Below, piece by piece: positions 1 through 7,037 of a stretch of 21,725 nucleotides of DNA. The notes below the pieces were generated by a model that searched no databases, was not told the origin of the DNA, and was given only the letters and a program-made list of their open reading frames with translations. This stretch comes from a virus. The DNA lies in the IMG/VR virus record IMGVR_UViG_3300027706_000274, positions 1 to 21,725 of that record; one strand, written 5' to 3'. Every line of letters starts with the position of its first letter. Within the stretch, counting starts at the first letter, position 1. The position numbers were made by a program, and so were the translations under genes.

Positions 1-369
1 ATGCGTTTGCGCGTTCACGAAGGAATAAACTTTCAAAAGATCGCCGAGCTGGTCGGCTTCAAAGATGCGGCCGCGGCGCAGCGCGCCGTCGAGCGCGCTA
101 TCCGCCGTTTGCCTCTCTATCCCCCGGACCAGTTTCAGCGCATGACCACCGAACGGCTCGAGCATCTCTACTATCTCATTCATCGCAAAGCCGAAGAGGA
201 CGATGCCACCGCGATCAAGGTTGCGGCCGGAATAGCGGCCCAGCAGGCAAAGCTGAACGGAGTTGACGGCAAAAAGAACGGCGGCGAGGAAGAGACCACG
301 CGAATTCCGATTACCGCGGCGCGTGAAGTTCTCGATCGATTCAACAAAGTTGCGCCGAAGGACAAATAA
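1..369 (+). CDS. Terminase small subunit-like protein (5' end possibly cut by window)
   Basis: Probable DNA-recognition subunit of the packaging terminase. Residues 10-36 read as a helix-turn-helix of the type IAELVGF..AAAAQRAVERAI, followed by a helical stretch with the family-like pattern TTERLEHLYYLIHRKAEEDDATAIKVAAGIAAQQAKL broken here into pieces: TTERLEHLYYL, then ATAIKVAAGIAAQQ. The tail is charged (KNGGEEETTR). In this family the helix-turn-helix is normally preceded by another 10-20 residues, and this reading frame is open from the first base of the window, so the true start may lie upstream. The gene directly precedes the large terminase, which supports the role. Other small DNA-binding packaging proteins cannot be excluded. 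Confidence 0.6.
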   Translation: MRLRVHEGINFQKIAELVGFKDAAAAQRAVERAIRRLPLYPPDQFQRMTTERLEHLYYLIHRKAEEDDATAIKVAAGIAAQQAKLNGVDGKKNGGEEETTRIPITAAREVLDRFNKVAPKDK

Positions 370-418
370 GCCCCATCCCGGCCGCGCTCCGGATCTTCAC
401 CGGACCCACGATGAAACG

Positions 419-1819
419 ATGGCGCGAATCATGGCCGATCCCGCGCTGTTCGCGGAATGCGTGCTGGGCTGCGATCTGTGGTGGATGCAGCGGCAAATCA
501 TGCGTTCGGTGGCGGCTACTCCACGCACCGCCGTCAAGGCGTGCCACGCCAGCGGCAAGACGATGATGGCGGCGCTGGCGGTGCTTTGGTGGATTGCGCG
601 CTACAAGGACGCAATCGCGATCACGACCGCGCCCACCTGGGAACAGGTCCGCGACCTGCTGTGGGGAGAAATTCACAAGGCGCTGCCCAGAAGCAGGTTT
701 ATCTTTCCGCCGGCCAATCAAACGGAATTGCGGCTGGGTGCGGGCAATTATGCGATCGGGCTTTCGACCAATCGCGGTGTCCGCTTCCAGGGTTTTCACG
801 CGGAGCATCTGCTGATCGTGATGGATGAAGCGCCGGGGGTTGAAGGCGATATATGGGAAGCGATCGAAGGAGCGCGCGCCGGCGGGCAGGTGCGGTTGCT
901 CGCGCTCGGCAATCCCACGATCGCAAGCGGCCCGTTTCACGACGCGTTCACGACCAATCGCGACGGATGGAACACGTTTACGATTGACGCGTTCGACACT
1001 CCAAACCTTGCCGGCATGTCCCTCGACGATATTCGCGCGATGCGCCGCGGGCTGCCGGAGGAGTCTCCGGAGTTCGCAGTGCGGCCGCGTCCGTACCTGG
1101 TGACGCGGCGATGGGTTTACGAGAAGTTCTGGGAGTGGGGTGAGAGGTCTCCTCTATGGCAGGCGCGCGTGCGCGGGCGGTTTCCGGAGCAGGCGGAAGA
1201 CGCTCTCATTTCGCTGGCATGGCTCGAAGCCGCGCGGCAGCCCGCCGATGGGAACCACGAGACGCGGCTGTACGGGGGAGTGGATGTCGCCGGGCCCGGC
1301 GAGGACGAAACCTGCGCGGTGATCCGCGATGAATCCGGCGCGATAGTCGCGTTGAAAGCCTGGCAGACCGCGGATCCGCGCGGCGACGTGGCCGCATTTC
1401 TGGCCGAGTTTCGCGCCCGCCTTCAGGTTGTGAATGTGGACAGCGTCGGGATTGGCTACAATTTCGGACTTCATCTGCGCGATCAAGGACTTCCCATCGA
1501 GTTCGTCAACGTCGGAGAAACGAGCCGCGACAGCGCGAAGTTCGCGAACGCCAAGGCGGAATTCTTCTGGGGGCTCAGGATGCGATTCGAAGCGGGTGAT
1601 ATCCGCGGACTCGCCGACGAGATCGCAATCAGCCAACTCGCCGGCATACGCTACCGGCACAATCCGCGCGGGCAGATTCAAATCGAATCGAAGGAAGAGG
1701 CGCGCAAACGCGGAGTGAAATCTCCCGATCGCGCGGAAGCGGTGATGCTCGCGTTTGCGGACCGAACGCCCGGAATCATCGAATACTATCGGACGATGGT
1801 GGAAGCGGGCGGCGAATGA
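419..1819 (+). CDS. Terminase large subunit (ATPase and nuclease)
   Basis: Motor and nuclease that cuts concatemeric DNA and pumps it through the portal into the prohead. Seen, numbered from the ATG at 419 (466 residues): a Walker A-like CHASGKT at 42-48, Walker B LLIVMDEA at 131-138, the coupling region LLALGNPT at about 160-167, and an RNase H-fold nuclease with GGVDVAG (Asp289), VDSVGIG (Asp341) and SPDRAEA (Asp437) as likely metal ligands. The frame stays open upstream, with possible starts TTG 263, GTG 323 and TTG 350, but these would overlap the preceding gene and add only a basic extension. MARIMADPALFAECVLG from 419 matches the usual start of the family domain. No clear ribosome-binding site precedes any of them. 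Family assignment is secure; the start is not. Confidence 0.95.
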   Translation: MARIMADPALFAECVLGCDLWWMQRQIMRSVAATPRTAVKACHASGKTMMAALAVLWWIARYKDAIAITTAPTWEQVRDLLWGEIHKALPRSRFIFPPANQTELRLGAGNYAIGLSTNRGVRFQGFHAEHLLIVMDEAPGVEGDIWEAIEGARAGGQVRLLALGNPTIASGPFHDAFTTNRDGWNTFTIDAFDTPNLAGMSLDDIRAMRRGLPEESPEFAVRPRPYLVTRRWVYEKFWEWGERSPLWQARVRGRFPEQAEDALISLAWLEAARQPADGNHETRLYGGVDVAGPGEDETCAVIRDESGAIVALKAWQTADPRGDVAAFLAEFRARLQVVNVDSVGIGYNFGLHLRDQGLPIEFVNVGETSRDSAKFANAKAEFFWGLRMRFEAGDIRGLADEIAISQLAGIRYRHNPRGQIQIESKEEARKRGVKSPDRAEAVMLAFADRTPGIIEYYRTMVEAGGE

Positions 1820-2133
1820 AACGCCGCGCGACAAAGCGGGGGACTTCCGCGAGTGCGTGACGCGCCGGGTCGAGTGGTCCGGTCCTCCCTTGGCCGGCCG
1901 CCGCCGGAGCGGCTCCTTTGACGCTTCCTGCCTGCGCTGTGCGATCAACCTCAGCTACAAAAGTCCACACATCGCTCAAATATCGACAATTCGCTCACGA
2001 CACGCTTAATCGCCCGTTCGTCTCCCAAGCCTTCAGTCCGAAAAAAATTAGTTGCCGGCAAAAATTCCGCTCAATAAACAGGAGCCACGAACCTAACGCG
2101 AGGGGCAGATTTCGAGCCGGGGGAACAAAGGAA
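1820..2133 (+). other. 314-base non-coding leader between terminase and the secreted protein
   Basis: No convincing gene lies here. Short open frames have arginine-rich, shadow-like translations. The stretch is locally more AT-rich from about 1950 to 2080 than the flanking genes, with a run of A at 2041-2047. It contains the candidate promoter at 1983-2010. AAGGAA at about 2128-2133 lies right against the ATG at 2134, and GGGGGA lies about 10 bases before it. A gap this long is unusual in a late operon that is otherwise packed. Confidence 0.6.
1983..2010 (+). promoter_or_regulatory. Candidate sigma-70-type promoter upstream of the secreted DUF5666-like gene
   Basis: TCGACA (1983-1988; 5 of 6 matches to TTGACA), a 16-base spacer, then CTTAAT (2005-2010; 4 of 6 matches to TATAAT). 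It lies in the AT-richer part of the leader, about 115 bases before the ATG at 2134. An alternative -35 TTGACG at 1918-1923 has no good partner. Assigned by eye only. Confidence 0.3.
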
Positions 2134-3336
2134 ATGATGAAAAGAATGTGGGAGGGATGCGCCATCGTTTGCGAACGCCGAGCGATCAGACGACGGGCGA
2201 TTGCCGTGGTAACGGCGGCCATATTGGCGGTTTGCGCGACGCCGATGGTGGCGGGAGCTCGGCAAAGCCGCGCAAAGAAGCCCGCCTCGACGATCGAAGG
2301 ATCGGTCGCCGGAGCGCCCAATGTCAGAGTGACCGTAGTCGGCGCGCGAACTTCAACTCGGACCGACGCATCCGGGTTCTTTTCGATGACAGGGAAGCGA
2401 CTGTCGGGGAACCACGTAATCAGATTCAGGGAGGGCCATAAAACCTTCACGACCACGGTGACGGTGCCGGCGGGAAGCCAGGTGTCACTTCAGGGAGTCG
2501 CGTTAAGCAGCGGCGGAACCGCCGATCCCGAAGAAGAAGATATTGACGTCGACGGTACTCTGACCGCGGTCGACTGCAACGCCACGCCGAACACGTTGAC
2601 GATCACTCCGGGTAATGGCGGCACGGCGGTCGTGATGTCGTTCGATCCCACAGTCACGCAGATAACCGATGAATCCACGGACACCGTCATCACGAGTTGC
2701 GCCACGCTGGCCGGCGATTTCATCAACGCCCCGGCCAAAGCCGAAGGCGTCGAGACCGCCAGCGGCGGCATCAACGCGACCGAGGTTCAGTTGAACCCAT
2801 CGCAAAACAATCCGCAGCCCGAGGAAGTCCATTTCAGCGGCATCGTTCAGTCGGAGAATTGTCCGAGTTCGATCGTCGTGCAACGGAGCGACGGCACTAA
2901 TGTCACCGTCAACATAGCCTCGTCCACCGAGATCAATATCGAAGACTCGGAGCAGCAATCGCAGGGCACCTGCTCCAGCATCCCGGCCGGAGCGATCGTC
3001 AAGGTGGAGGGCACCTCTCAAGGCAGCAGTGTGAATGCCGCGAGCATCGAGGTGCGGCAGAACGAATTCGAGTCCGAAGGGACGATCAACAGCACGAATT
3101 GCGGCGCCAATCCTCCTTCGCTGTCCTTCACTCCCGACAGCGCCAGCAGCGCCGTCGTGGTAACGATCGGACCGACGACGATTATCGAAGTGGGCGACAA
3201 CAAAGGCGCGACCTGTGCGGATGTTGCGAGCGGCGCCGCCAAGGTGGAAGGTGTCGCGCAGCCTGACGGCTCGGTTGCGGCGAGCAAAATCGAGCAGGAA
3301 GGGGAGGGCAGCGACGGGCACAGTTCCGGCCGCTGA
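2134..3336 (+). CDS. Secreted DUF5666-like repeat protein (probable moron)
   Basis: A 400-residue exported protein with no obvious role in the virion. Seen: a basic n-region (RRAIRRR, 16-21+), a hydrophobic core 23-40 (AIAVVTAAILAVCATPMVAG) and a likely signal-peptidase site near GA|RQ at 42. Next is a carboxypeptidase-regulatory-like beta domain at about 54-122 (GSVAGAPNVRVTVVGA, TDASGFF), an acidic linker EEEDID, and three DUF5666-like beta repeats at about 138-225, 232-307 and 313-388. Each repeat contains exactly two cysteines (148/189, 243/280, 323/361), which suggests one disulfide per repeat in the periplasm. The open frame extends to 1918, but the signal peptide and AAGGAA favour ATG 2134. 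It is isolated by a 314-base leader and a terminator, between terminase and portal. The function of DUF5666 is unknown; a lysogen-expressed envelope protein is my inference. Confidence 0.75.
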   Translation: MMKRMWEGCAIVCERRAIRRRAIAVVTAAILAVCATPMVAGARQSRAKKPASTIEGSVAGAPNVRVTVVGARTSTRTDASGFFSMTGKRLSGNHVIRFREGHKTFTTTVTVPAGSQVSLQGVALSSGGTADPEEEDIDVDGTLTAVDCNATPNTLTITPGNGGTAVVMSFDPTVTQITDESTDTVITSCATLAGDFINAPAKAEGVETASGGINATEVQLNPSQNNPQPEEVHFSGIVQSENCPSSIVVQRSDGTNVTVNIASSTEINIEDSEQQSQGTCSSIPAGAIVKVEGTSQGSSVNAASIEVRQNEFESEGTINSTNCGANPPSLSFTPDSASSAVVVTIGPTTIIEVGDNKGATCADVASGAAKVEGVAQPDGSVAASKIEQEGEGSDGHSSGR

Positions 3337-3364
3337 AGCTCGGCCAATAAGATGCGATCGAGAG

Positions 3365-3400
3365 CACGGGACGCCTGGCAAGGCGTCCCGTGTTCATATT
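3365..3400 (+). terminator. Intrinsic terminator-like hairpin after the DUF5666-like gene
   Basis: A perfect 11-base-pair inverted repeat, CACGGGACGCC (3365-3375) and GGCGTCCCGTG (3382-3392), with the six-base loop TGGCAA. The following TTCATATT is only moderately T-rich, so termination may be partial. It lies 28 bases after the stop codon. Confidence 0.7.
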
Positions 3401-3427
3401 CTGGGGACGGAGATTTGCGAGCAAAAG

Positions 3428-3452
3428 CAGCCAGGCGTAGATACGCCGGCTG
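3428..3452 (+). promoter_or_regulatory. Hairpin abutting the portal start codon
   Basis: CAGCC (3428-3432) pairs with GGCTG (3448-3452), and GGCGT (3434-3438) pairs with ACGCC (3443-3447). This gives ten base pairs with one bulged A at 3433 and the tetraloop AGAT. The 3' edge touches the ATG at 3453, and no Shine-Dalgarno sequence is visible. It would sequester the initiation region, so it may limit portal translation or be a protein-binding operator. Confidence 0.5.
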
Positions 3453-4934
3453 ATGCAGCCGCGAAAACGCCCCCGCCGTACCAGGAAATCAATCGACCGC
3501 GACAGCGCGCCGAAAATCCGGCTCGATCCGAAATCGATCCTGTCGCCCGCCGCGCTCGGGCGCACGATACGGCGCAGCGTTCGCACCGCCGTAAGGCAGG
3601 AGATCGCATCGCTGCGCGGCAAAGACTGGCTCTCGCCCCAGCAGCCGCTGCAAAGCTTCCGCCCCGAGGATCAATCCAGCGACTGGCGCACCTGGGATTA
3701 TCCGCCCGGCTACAACGTGGCGATCACGCCGCGCAAGTATGAACCTTACACGTTCGGGCAGTTGCGATGGCTGGCGCGCAACCTCGACTTGTTGCGCGAG
3801 GTGATCGAGCGACGCAAGAACGAAGTCGCGAAATTGCCGTGGGACATCGTCGCGCGGCGCGGAACCTCGGCCGAAGAAGCGGAAATCGCGGCGGTCAGGG
3901 AAATGCTGCGGTACCCGGACGGCGAGACTCCCTTCGTGGCGTGGCAGAACGCGCTGCTCGAAGACATGCTTGTGATTGACGCGCCCACGGTCTATCCCTG
4001 GCCCGCGTTAAGCGGCCGGATCCTGCGGTTCGTCGTAATCGACGGCGCGACCATCAACATTCTGATCGACGAATACGGCCGCGTGCCCGACCCGCCCGAT
4101 CCCGCCTATCAGCAGGTCATCCAGGGGATGCCGTATGAGTTCTTTGCGCGAGACGAGCTTGTCTATGCTCCCCGCAATGTCAGGCCAGGCAGCCCCTACG
4201 GCTTTTCGCCCGTCGAGCAACTGGTGACGTCGGTGGCGATCGCCCTCAAGCTCGAGACCCGGCAGCTCTACTATTACAGCGAAGGCACCATCCCCGACGC
4301 TCTGATCGGAGTTCCGGAGTCGTGGAGCGGCAAGCAGCTTTCCGAATTTCAGACCTATTGGGACAGCCTGATGCGCGGAAACCTGCAACTGCGATCGGGC
4401 GGGGTGCGTTTCGTGCCGGGCGGGATGAAGGAGGTCGCGTTCAAGGACTACAAGTTCGACATCGAGCAATGGGAATGGCTGGCGCGGATGATTTGCGCCG
4501 CCTTTCACGTGAATCCGCAGCCGTATGTGCGGAGCAACAATCGCGCGACCGCTGAAACCGCGCAGGCCGAGCAGATCGAGGAAGGACTCGAGCCCACGAA
4601 AATCTGGTGGAAGGCGCTGATGGATCTGCTGATCGAGCGCTACCTCGGCAAACCCGCCCTCGAATGGGCATGGAAGGACGTACGCGATACCGACGCGGTG
4701 CAACAGGCAAACGCCGACGCAAGCGACATCAAGGCCGGCATCAAAGCACCCAATGAAGTCCGCGCCGCGCGCGGGATGGATCCGTATCGCGGGTTTGGCG
4801 ATGAACCCATAATCGTGACCGGCACGGGCCCGGTCCTGCTCCGATCGTTGTACGAAGATGCGAGAAAACCGCGCGAAGACGGCAACGGTGGCAGCTCGAT
4901 CGGCGAGTCCGGCAATAGCGGTGAATCAGAATAA
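3453..4934 (+). CDS. Phage portal protein
   Basis: Forms the dodecameric ring at the special capsid vertex through which DNA enters and leaves and on which the neck assembles. Seen in 493 residues: a strongly basic N-terminus (1-45), then the portal core with RWLARNLDLLREVIERRKNE at 105-124 and KLPWDIVAR at 127-135. Next come the clip/stem region with FFARDELVYAPRNVRPGSPYGFSP (about 230-253, given here in part as ELVYAP and SPYGFSP), the wing region, and the conserved FHVNPQPY...NRATAETAQAEQ at 351-374. ATG 3453 is the first start after an in-frame stop at 3438, so the start is constrained. The C-terminal 70 residues are polar and low in complexity. Family is clear; I cannot choose confidently between HK97-type and SPP1-type subgroups. 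Confidence 0.9.
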   Translation: MQPRKRPRRTRKSIDRDSAPKIRLDPKSILSPAALGRTIRRSVRTAVRQEIASLRGKDWLSPQQPLQSFRPEDQSSDWRTWDYPPGYNVAITPRKYEPYTFGQLRWLARNLDLLREVIERRKNEVAKLPWDIVARRGTSAEEAEIAAVREMLRYPDGETPFVAWQNALLEDMLVIDAPTVYPWPALSGRILRFVVIDGATINILIDEYGRVPDPPDPAYQQVIQGMPYEFFARDELVYAPRNVRPGSPYGFSPVEQLVTSVAIALKLETRQLYYYSEGTIPDALIGVPESWSGKQLSEFQTYWDSLMRGNLQLRSGGVRFVPGGMKEVAFKDYKFDIEQWEWLARMICAAFHVNPQPYVRSNNRATAETAQAEQIEEGLEPTKIWWKALMDLLIERYLGKPALEWAWKDVRDTDAVQQANADASDIKAGIKAPNEVRAARGMDPYRGFGDEPIIVTGTGPVLLRSLYEDARKPREDGNGGSSIGESGNSGESE

Positions 4935-4958
4935 TCTGTGGATGCCGAGGCATCGGAT

Positions 4959-4987
4959 TTGACAGCAAAAGCCGACAGGACGATCTC
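4959..4987 (+). promoter_or_regulatory. Candidate promoter for the DUF2292-like gene
   Basis: An exact consensus -35 hexamer TTGACA (4959-4964) followed 17 bases later by a weak -10, GATCTC (4982-4987, 2 of 6 matches). The predicted transcript start near 4994 would favour translation from ATG 5013. The poor -10 keeps confidence low. Confidence 0.28.
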
Positions 4988-5012
4988 TGGTTGCGCAGTG
5001 AGCAGCATCACC

Positions 5013-5150
5013 ATGCCGAAGTGGGTAATCGAAAAGATGGAAAGCTTCCTGCGCAGGAAGCCATGGGGTCGAATTGAAATCAAAGTCAGAGCCGGACAGG
5101 TTACCGACCTTGAGTTGACGGAAAACGTCAAGGAGTCGGTCGCGGGCTAG
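5013..5150 (+). CDS. Small DUF2292-like protein
   Basis: A 45-residue protein from ATG 5013. The pattern IEKMESFLRRK, then WGRIEIKVRAGQVTDLELTE, matches the small DUF2292 (YezD/OscA-type) family: a short helix followed by a beta hairpin with a conserved G.V.I.v..G.V pattern. Family members are chromosomal and, as I recall, some are linked to sulfur limitation or organosulfur use; the biochemical function is unknown. Longer starts exist at GTG 4938 (70 residues) and GTG 4998 (50 residues), but the extra residues look non-conserved and no start has a good ribosome-binding site. It is followed 37 bases later by an intrinsic terminator and preceded by a TTGACA box, so it may be a separate cassette between portal and protease. 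It could instead be an unrelated small head protein. Confidence 0.55.
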   Translation: MPKWVIEKMESFLRRKPWGRIEIKVRAGQVTDLELTENVKESVAG

Positions 5151-5187
5151 CGAGTAAACCACAAGAAGCGGCGAGGAGGAGAACTCT

Positions 5188-5222
5188 AGCCTGATTGGGC
5201 GGATGCCCGGTCAGGCTTTTTT
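5188..5222 (+). terminator. Intrinsic terminator just before the protease gene
   Basis: AGCCTGA (5188-5194) pairs with TCAGGCT (5211-5217), with an inner GGGC/GCCC pair, and is followed by six T (5217-5222) and then CGTTTT. This is a textbook Rho-independent terminator. Its T-tract ends six bases before the protease ATG at 5229. Downstream capsid genes therefore need read-through, antitermination or their own promoter. Confidence 0.8.
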
Positions 5223-5228
5223 CGTTTT

Positions 5229-6980
5229 ATGGACATCTCAAGAACACGATTGGCAGGCGCCAATTCGCGCATCCAGCTCTTTTGTCCGATCGCGAAAATC
5301 GAAAAGCAGCCGGACGGGACCGTCTGGGCGATGGGATGGGGATCGGTAGCCGACTATCGCGACGACCAGAACGAGATCGTCGATCCGGCGGCGATGCGCG
5401 AGGCGGTCGCCGAATGGGCGCCCTGGGGAAATATCCGGCTTCAGCACGATGCCTCCAGGCCCATCGGTGTGTGTCCGGAAGGCAACTGGGAAATCAAGCC
5501 GCATCCGGACACCGGGACCGATGCGCTCTGGCTCAACGCGCATATCGTAGAGCCGACCGCGATCCGGATGCTGGAAGAGGGCGTGCTCAAAGGGTTCTCG
5601 ATCGGAGGAGTATGCCTTGAGCGCACGCCGGAAACCGTCGTTGGCGATGACGGCGAAAAGGCGCGCGCCTATCGTCTCAAGCGCTTCAAACTTTCCGAAA
5701 TCAGCCTGGTGGACAAACCCGCGTGCGATCTCGCGACGGTCGAGCGAATCGAGCTGGCCAAGCGCGCGGTGGAAGAGGAAATCGCGATGGACAGTTCAAA
5801 CGAATCGGCGTGCGAGCCGGTAGAGCTTGCCGCCGATGAAGTCGGGATAATGCGGCGCTTCTTCTCGCGACTCTTCGGTAAGAACGCCGAACCCATCCAG
5901 TCTCCGGTGCAAAGGTGCACCGACCACGAGGGGCGGCTGGCGGCCGATGGAAAGGGAGGAGGCAGCAGGCCTGCCATCAACGGCGCAAGGGCCGCCGGAC
6001 CGCCCCTCGCCAAATCGCTCGGCGCAGTCGCGTTCATCGCGCAAAAGCTCGAAGCCTGGGACGACGACATCGAGGCGATGAACGCGGTCGCGGCGGCACT
6101 GAACCATGAAGCGATTCAGGAGAAGGACGAAAGCGGCGCCCCGTCGCGGATGCTCGAGGTGGTCGATGAATTCAGGCGAGTACGGGATCGCCTGGGTCAA
6201 CTGATGGTTGAAATTGCGCAAGAAGAAGCCGGCGAAATTGCCGAAGGCACGGAGGAGGAAAACGACATCATCATGAACGCGGCCAGGGTACTCAAGGCGA
6301 TAAACGAGGCGGCGCAGGAGAACGACGTACGCAAATCCGGCCGCGAAATCAGCGCGGCCAATGCGGCGCATCTTGCGAAATGCGGAGCGCATCTCGAAAA
6401 AGCCGCCCATCACCACGAACGGCTCGGCTCGCATCTGCAAGCCCTGCGCAAATGCTGCAAGGCTTCGGGCGCGGGAATCGACGAAGCGGAGGAGCATCTG
6501 GACCGCGCCCAGGAGCATCACGATGCGATCGGAGAGCATCACGAGCTCGCGCGGCTCCATCTCTCCAAGGTCGGCGCCGCAAATGAACCCGAGGATGAAC
6601 CCGAAGGCGAAATCGAGGACCTGACGCTCGACGAGATGATCGCCTCGGCGCTGGATTCCGGAGGTCTGCGCAAGCATGGGGGAGCGCGCCGGATTGTGGC
6701 CGAGATGATCGCGCTTATCCGCAAGAATGCCGAGCTCGAGGCGCGCCTGGCCGCCCTCGACAACACGCCTGCCCGGCCCAAGGCGCGCCTGTTCGCGGTT
6801 CACAAGGGCGATGAAGCGCGCGCGCTGGTCGAGCAGGCGGGCGAACGGGCATCCGCGGCGGCCGAGAGTTTCGACCCGGGCGACCGCGATGCGTTCCGGA
6901 AGGTCTATCGCAACACCTTCGCCAATCCGCGTTCGATTCGCGACCCGATGTTCAAAGGGAGCGCGGGCGGCGCTCTGTAA
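5229..6980 (+). CDS. Prohead protease fused to a probable scaffold domain
   Basis: A maturation protease of 583 residues; simple HK97-type prohead proteases are about 200. The N-terminal part (about 15-180) matches the S78/XkdF-like serine protease: VADYRDDQNEIVDPAAM, a likely catalytic His73 in IRLQHD, Ser124 in KGFSIGG, and the family strand FKLSEISLVDKPA (153-165). After a low-complexity linker (185-260), residues 260-370 are helical and acidic. Residues 381-446 are His-rich (HLEKAAHHHERLGSH, AQEHHDAIGEHHEL). Residues 465-510 form a probable coiled coil. The end, FANPRSIRDPMFKG, looks conserved and could bind capsid protein. The long extension is most simply a built-in scaffold. The ATG at 5229 is the only canonical upstream choice after the stop at 5187 (TTG 5250 is internal). 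AGGAGGA lies at about 5174-5180, but a terminator hairpin stands between it and the start. Confidence 0.85.
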   Translation: MDISRTRLAGANSRIQLFCPIAKIEKQPDGTVWAMGWGSVADYRDDQNEIVDPAAMREAVAEWAPWGNIRLQHDASRPIGVCPEGNWEIKPHPDTGTDALWLNAHIVEPTAIRMLEEGVLKGFSIGGVCLERTPETVVGDDGEKARAYRLKRFKLSEISLVDKPACDLATVERIELAKRAVEEEIAMDSSNESACEPVELAADEVGIMRRFFSRLFGKNAEPIQSPVQRCTDHEGRLAADGKGGGSRPAINGARAAGPPLAKSLGAVAFIAQKLEAWDDDIEAMNAVAAALNHEAIQEKDESGAPSRMLEVVDEFRRVRDRLGQLMVEIAQEEAGEIAEGTEEENDIIMNAARVLKAINEAAQENDVRKSGREISAANAAHLAKCGAHLEKAAHHHERLGSHLQALRKCCKASGAGIDEAEEHLDRAQEHHDAIGEHHELARLHLSKVGAANEPEDEPEGEIEDLTLDEMIASALDSGGLRKHGGARRIVAEMIALIRKNAELEARLAALDNTPARPKARLFAVHKGDEARALVEQAGERASAAAESFDPGDRDAFRKVYRNTFANPRSIRDPMFKGSAGGAL

Positions 6981-7037
6981 GCGAGGGTCGCGAAAACTAT
7001 CAACTCGGTTCGCAAGGCAAAGGCAGGGAAAAGCAAA

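Noticed and set aside
1907-1920. GGAG-CGG-CTCC followed by TTT as a terminator for the terminase gene
   Set aside because: Only four base pairs with a three-base loop and three T; too weak to call.
1755-2009. 84-codon plus-strand frame running from the terminase end into the leader
   Set aside because: It starts inside the terminase gene, its sequence is low-quality arginine/serine-rich, and it would cover the candidate promoter region.
5195-5620. TTG-initiated 141-codon frame just after AGGAGGA, overlapping the protease
   Set aside because: The spacing from the Shine-Dalgarno is about 14 bases and most of the frame is an out-of-frame shadow of the protease. The early peptide runs through the terminator hairpin.
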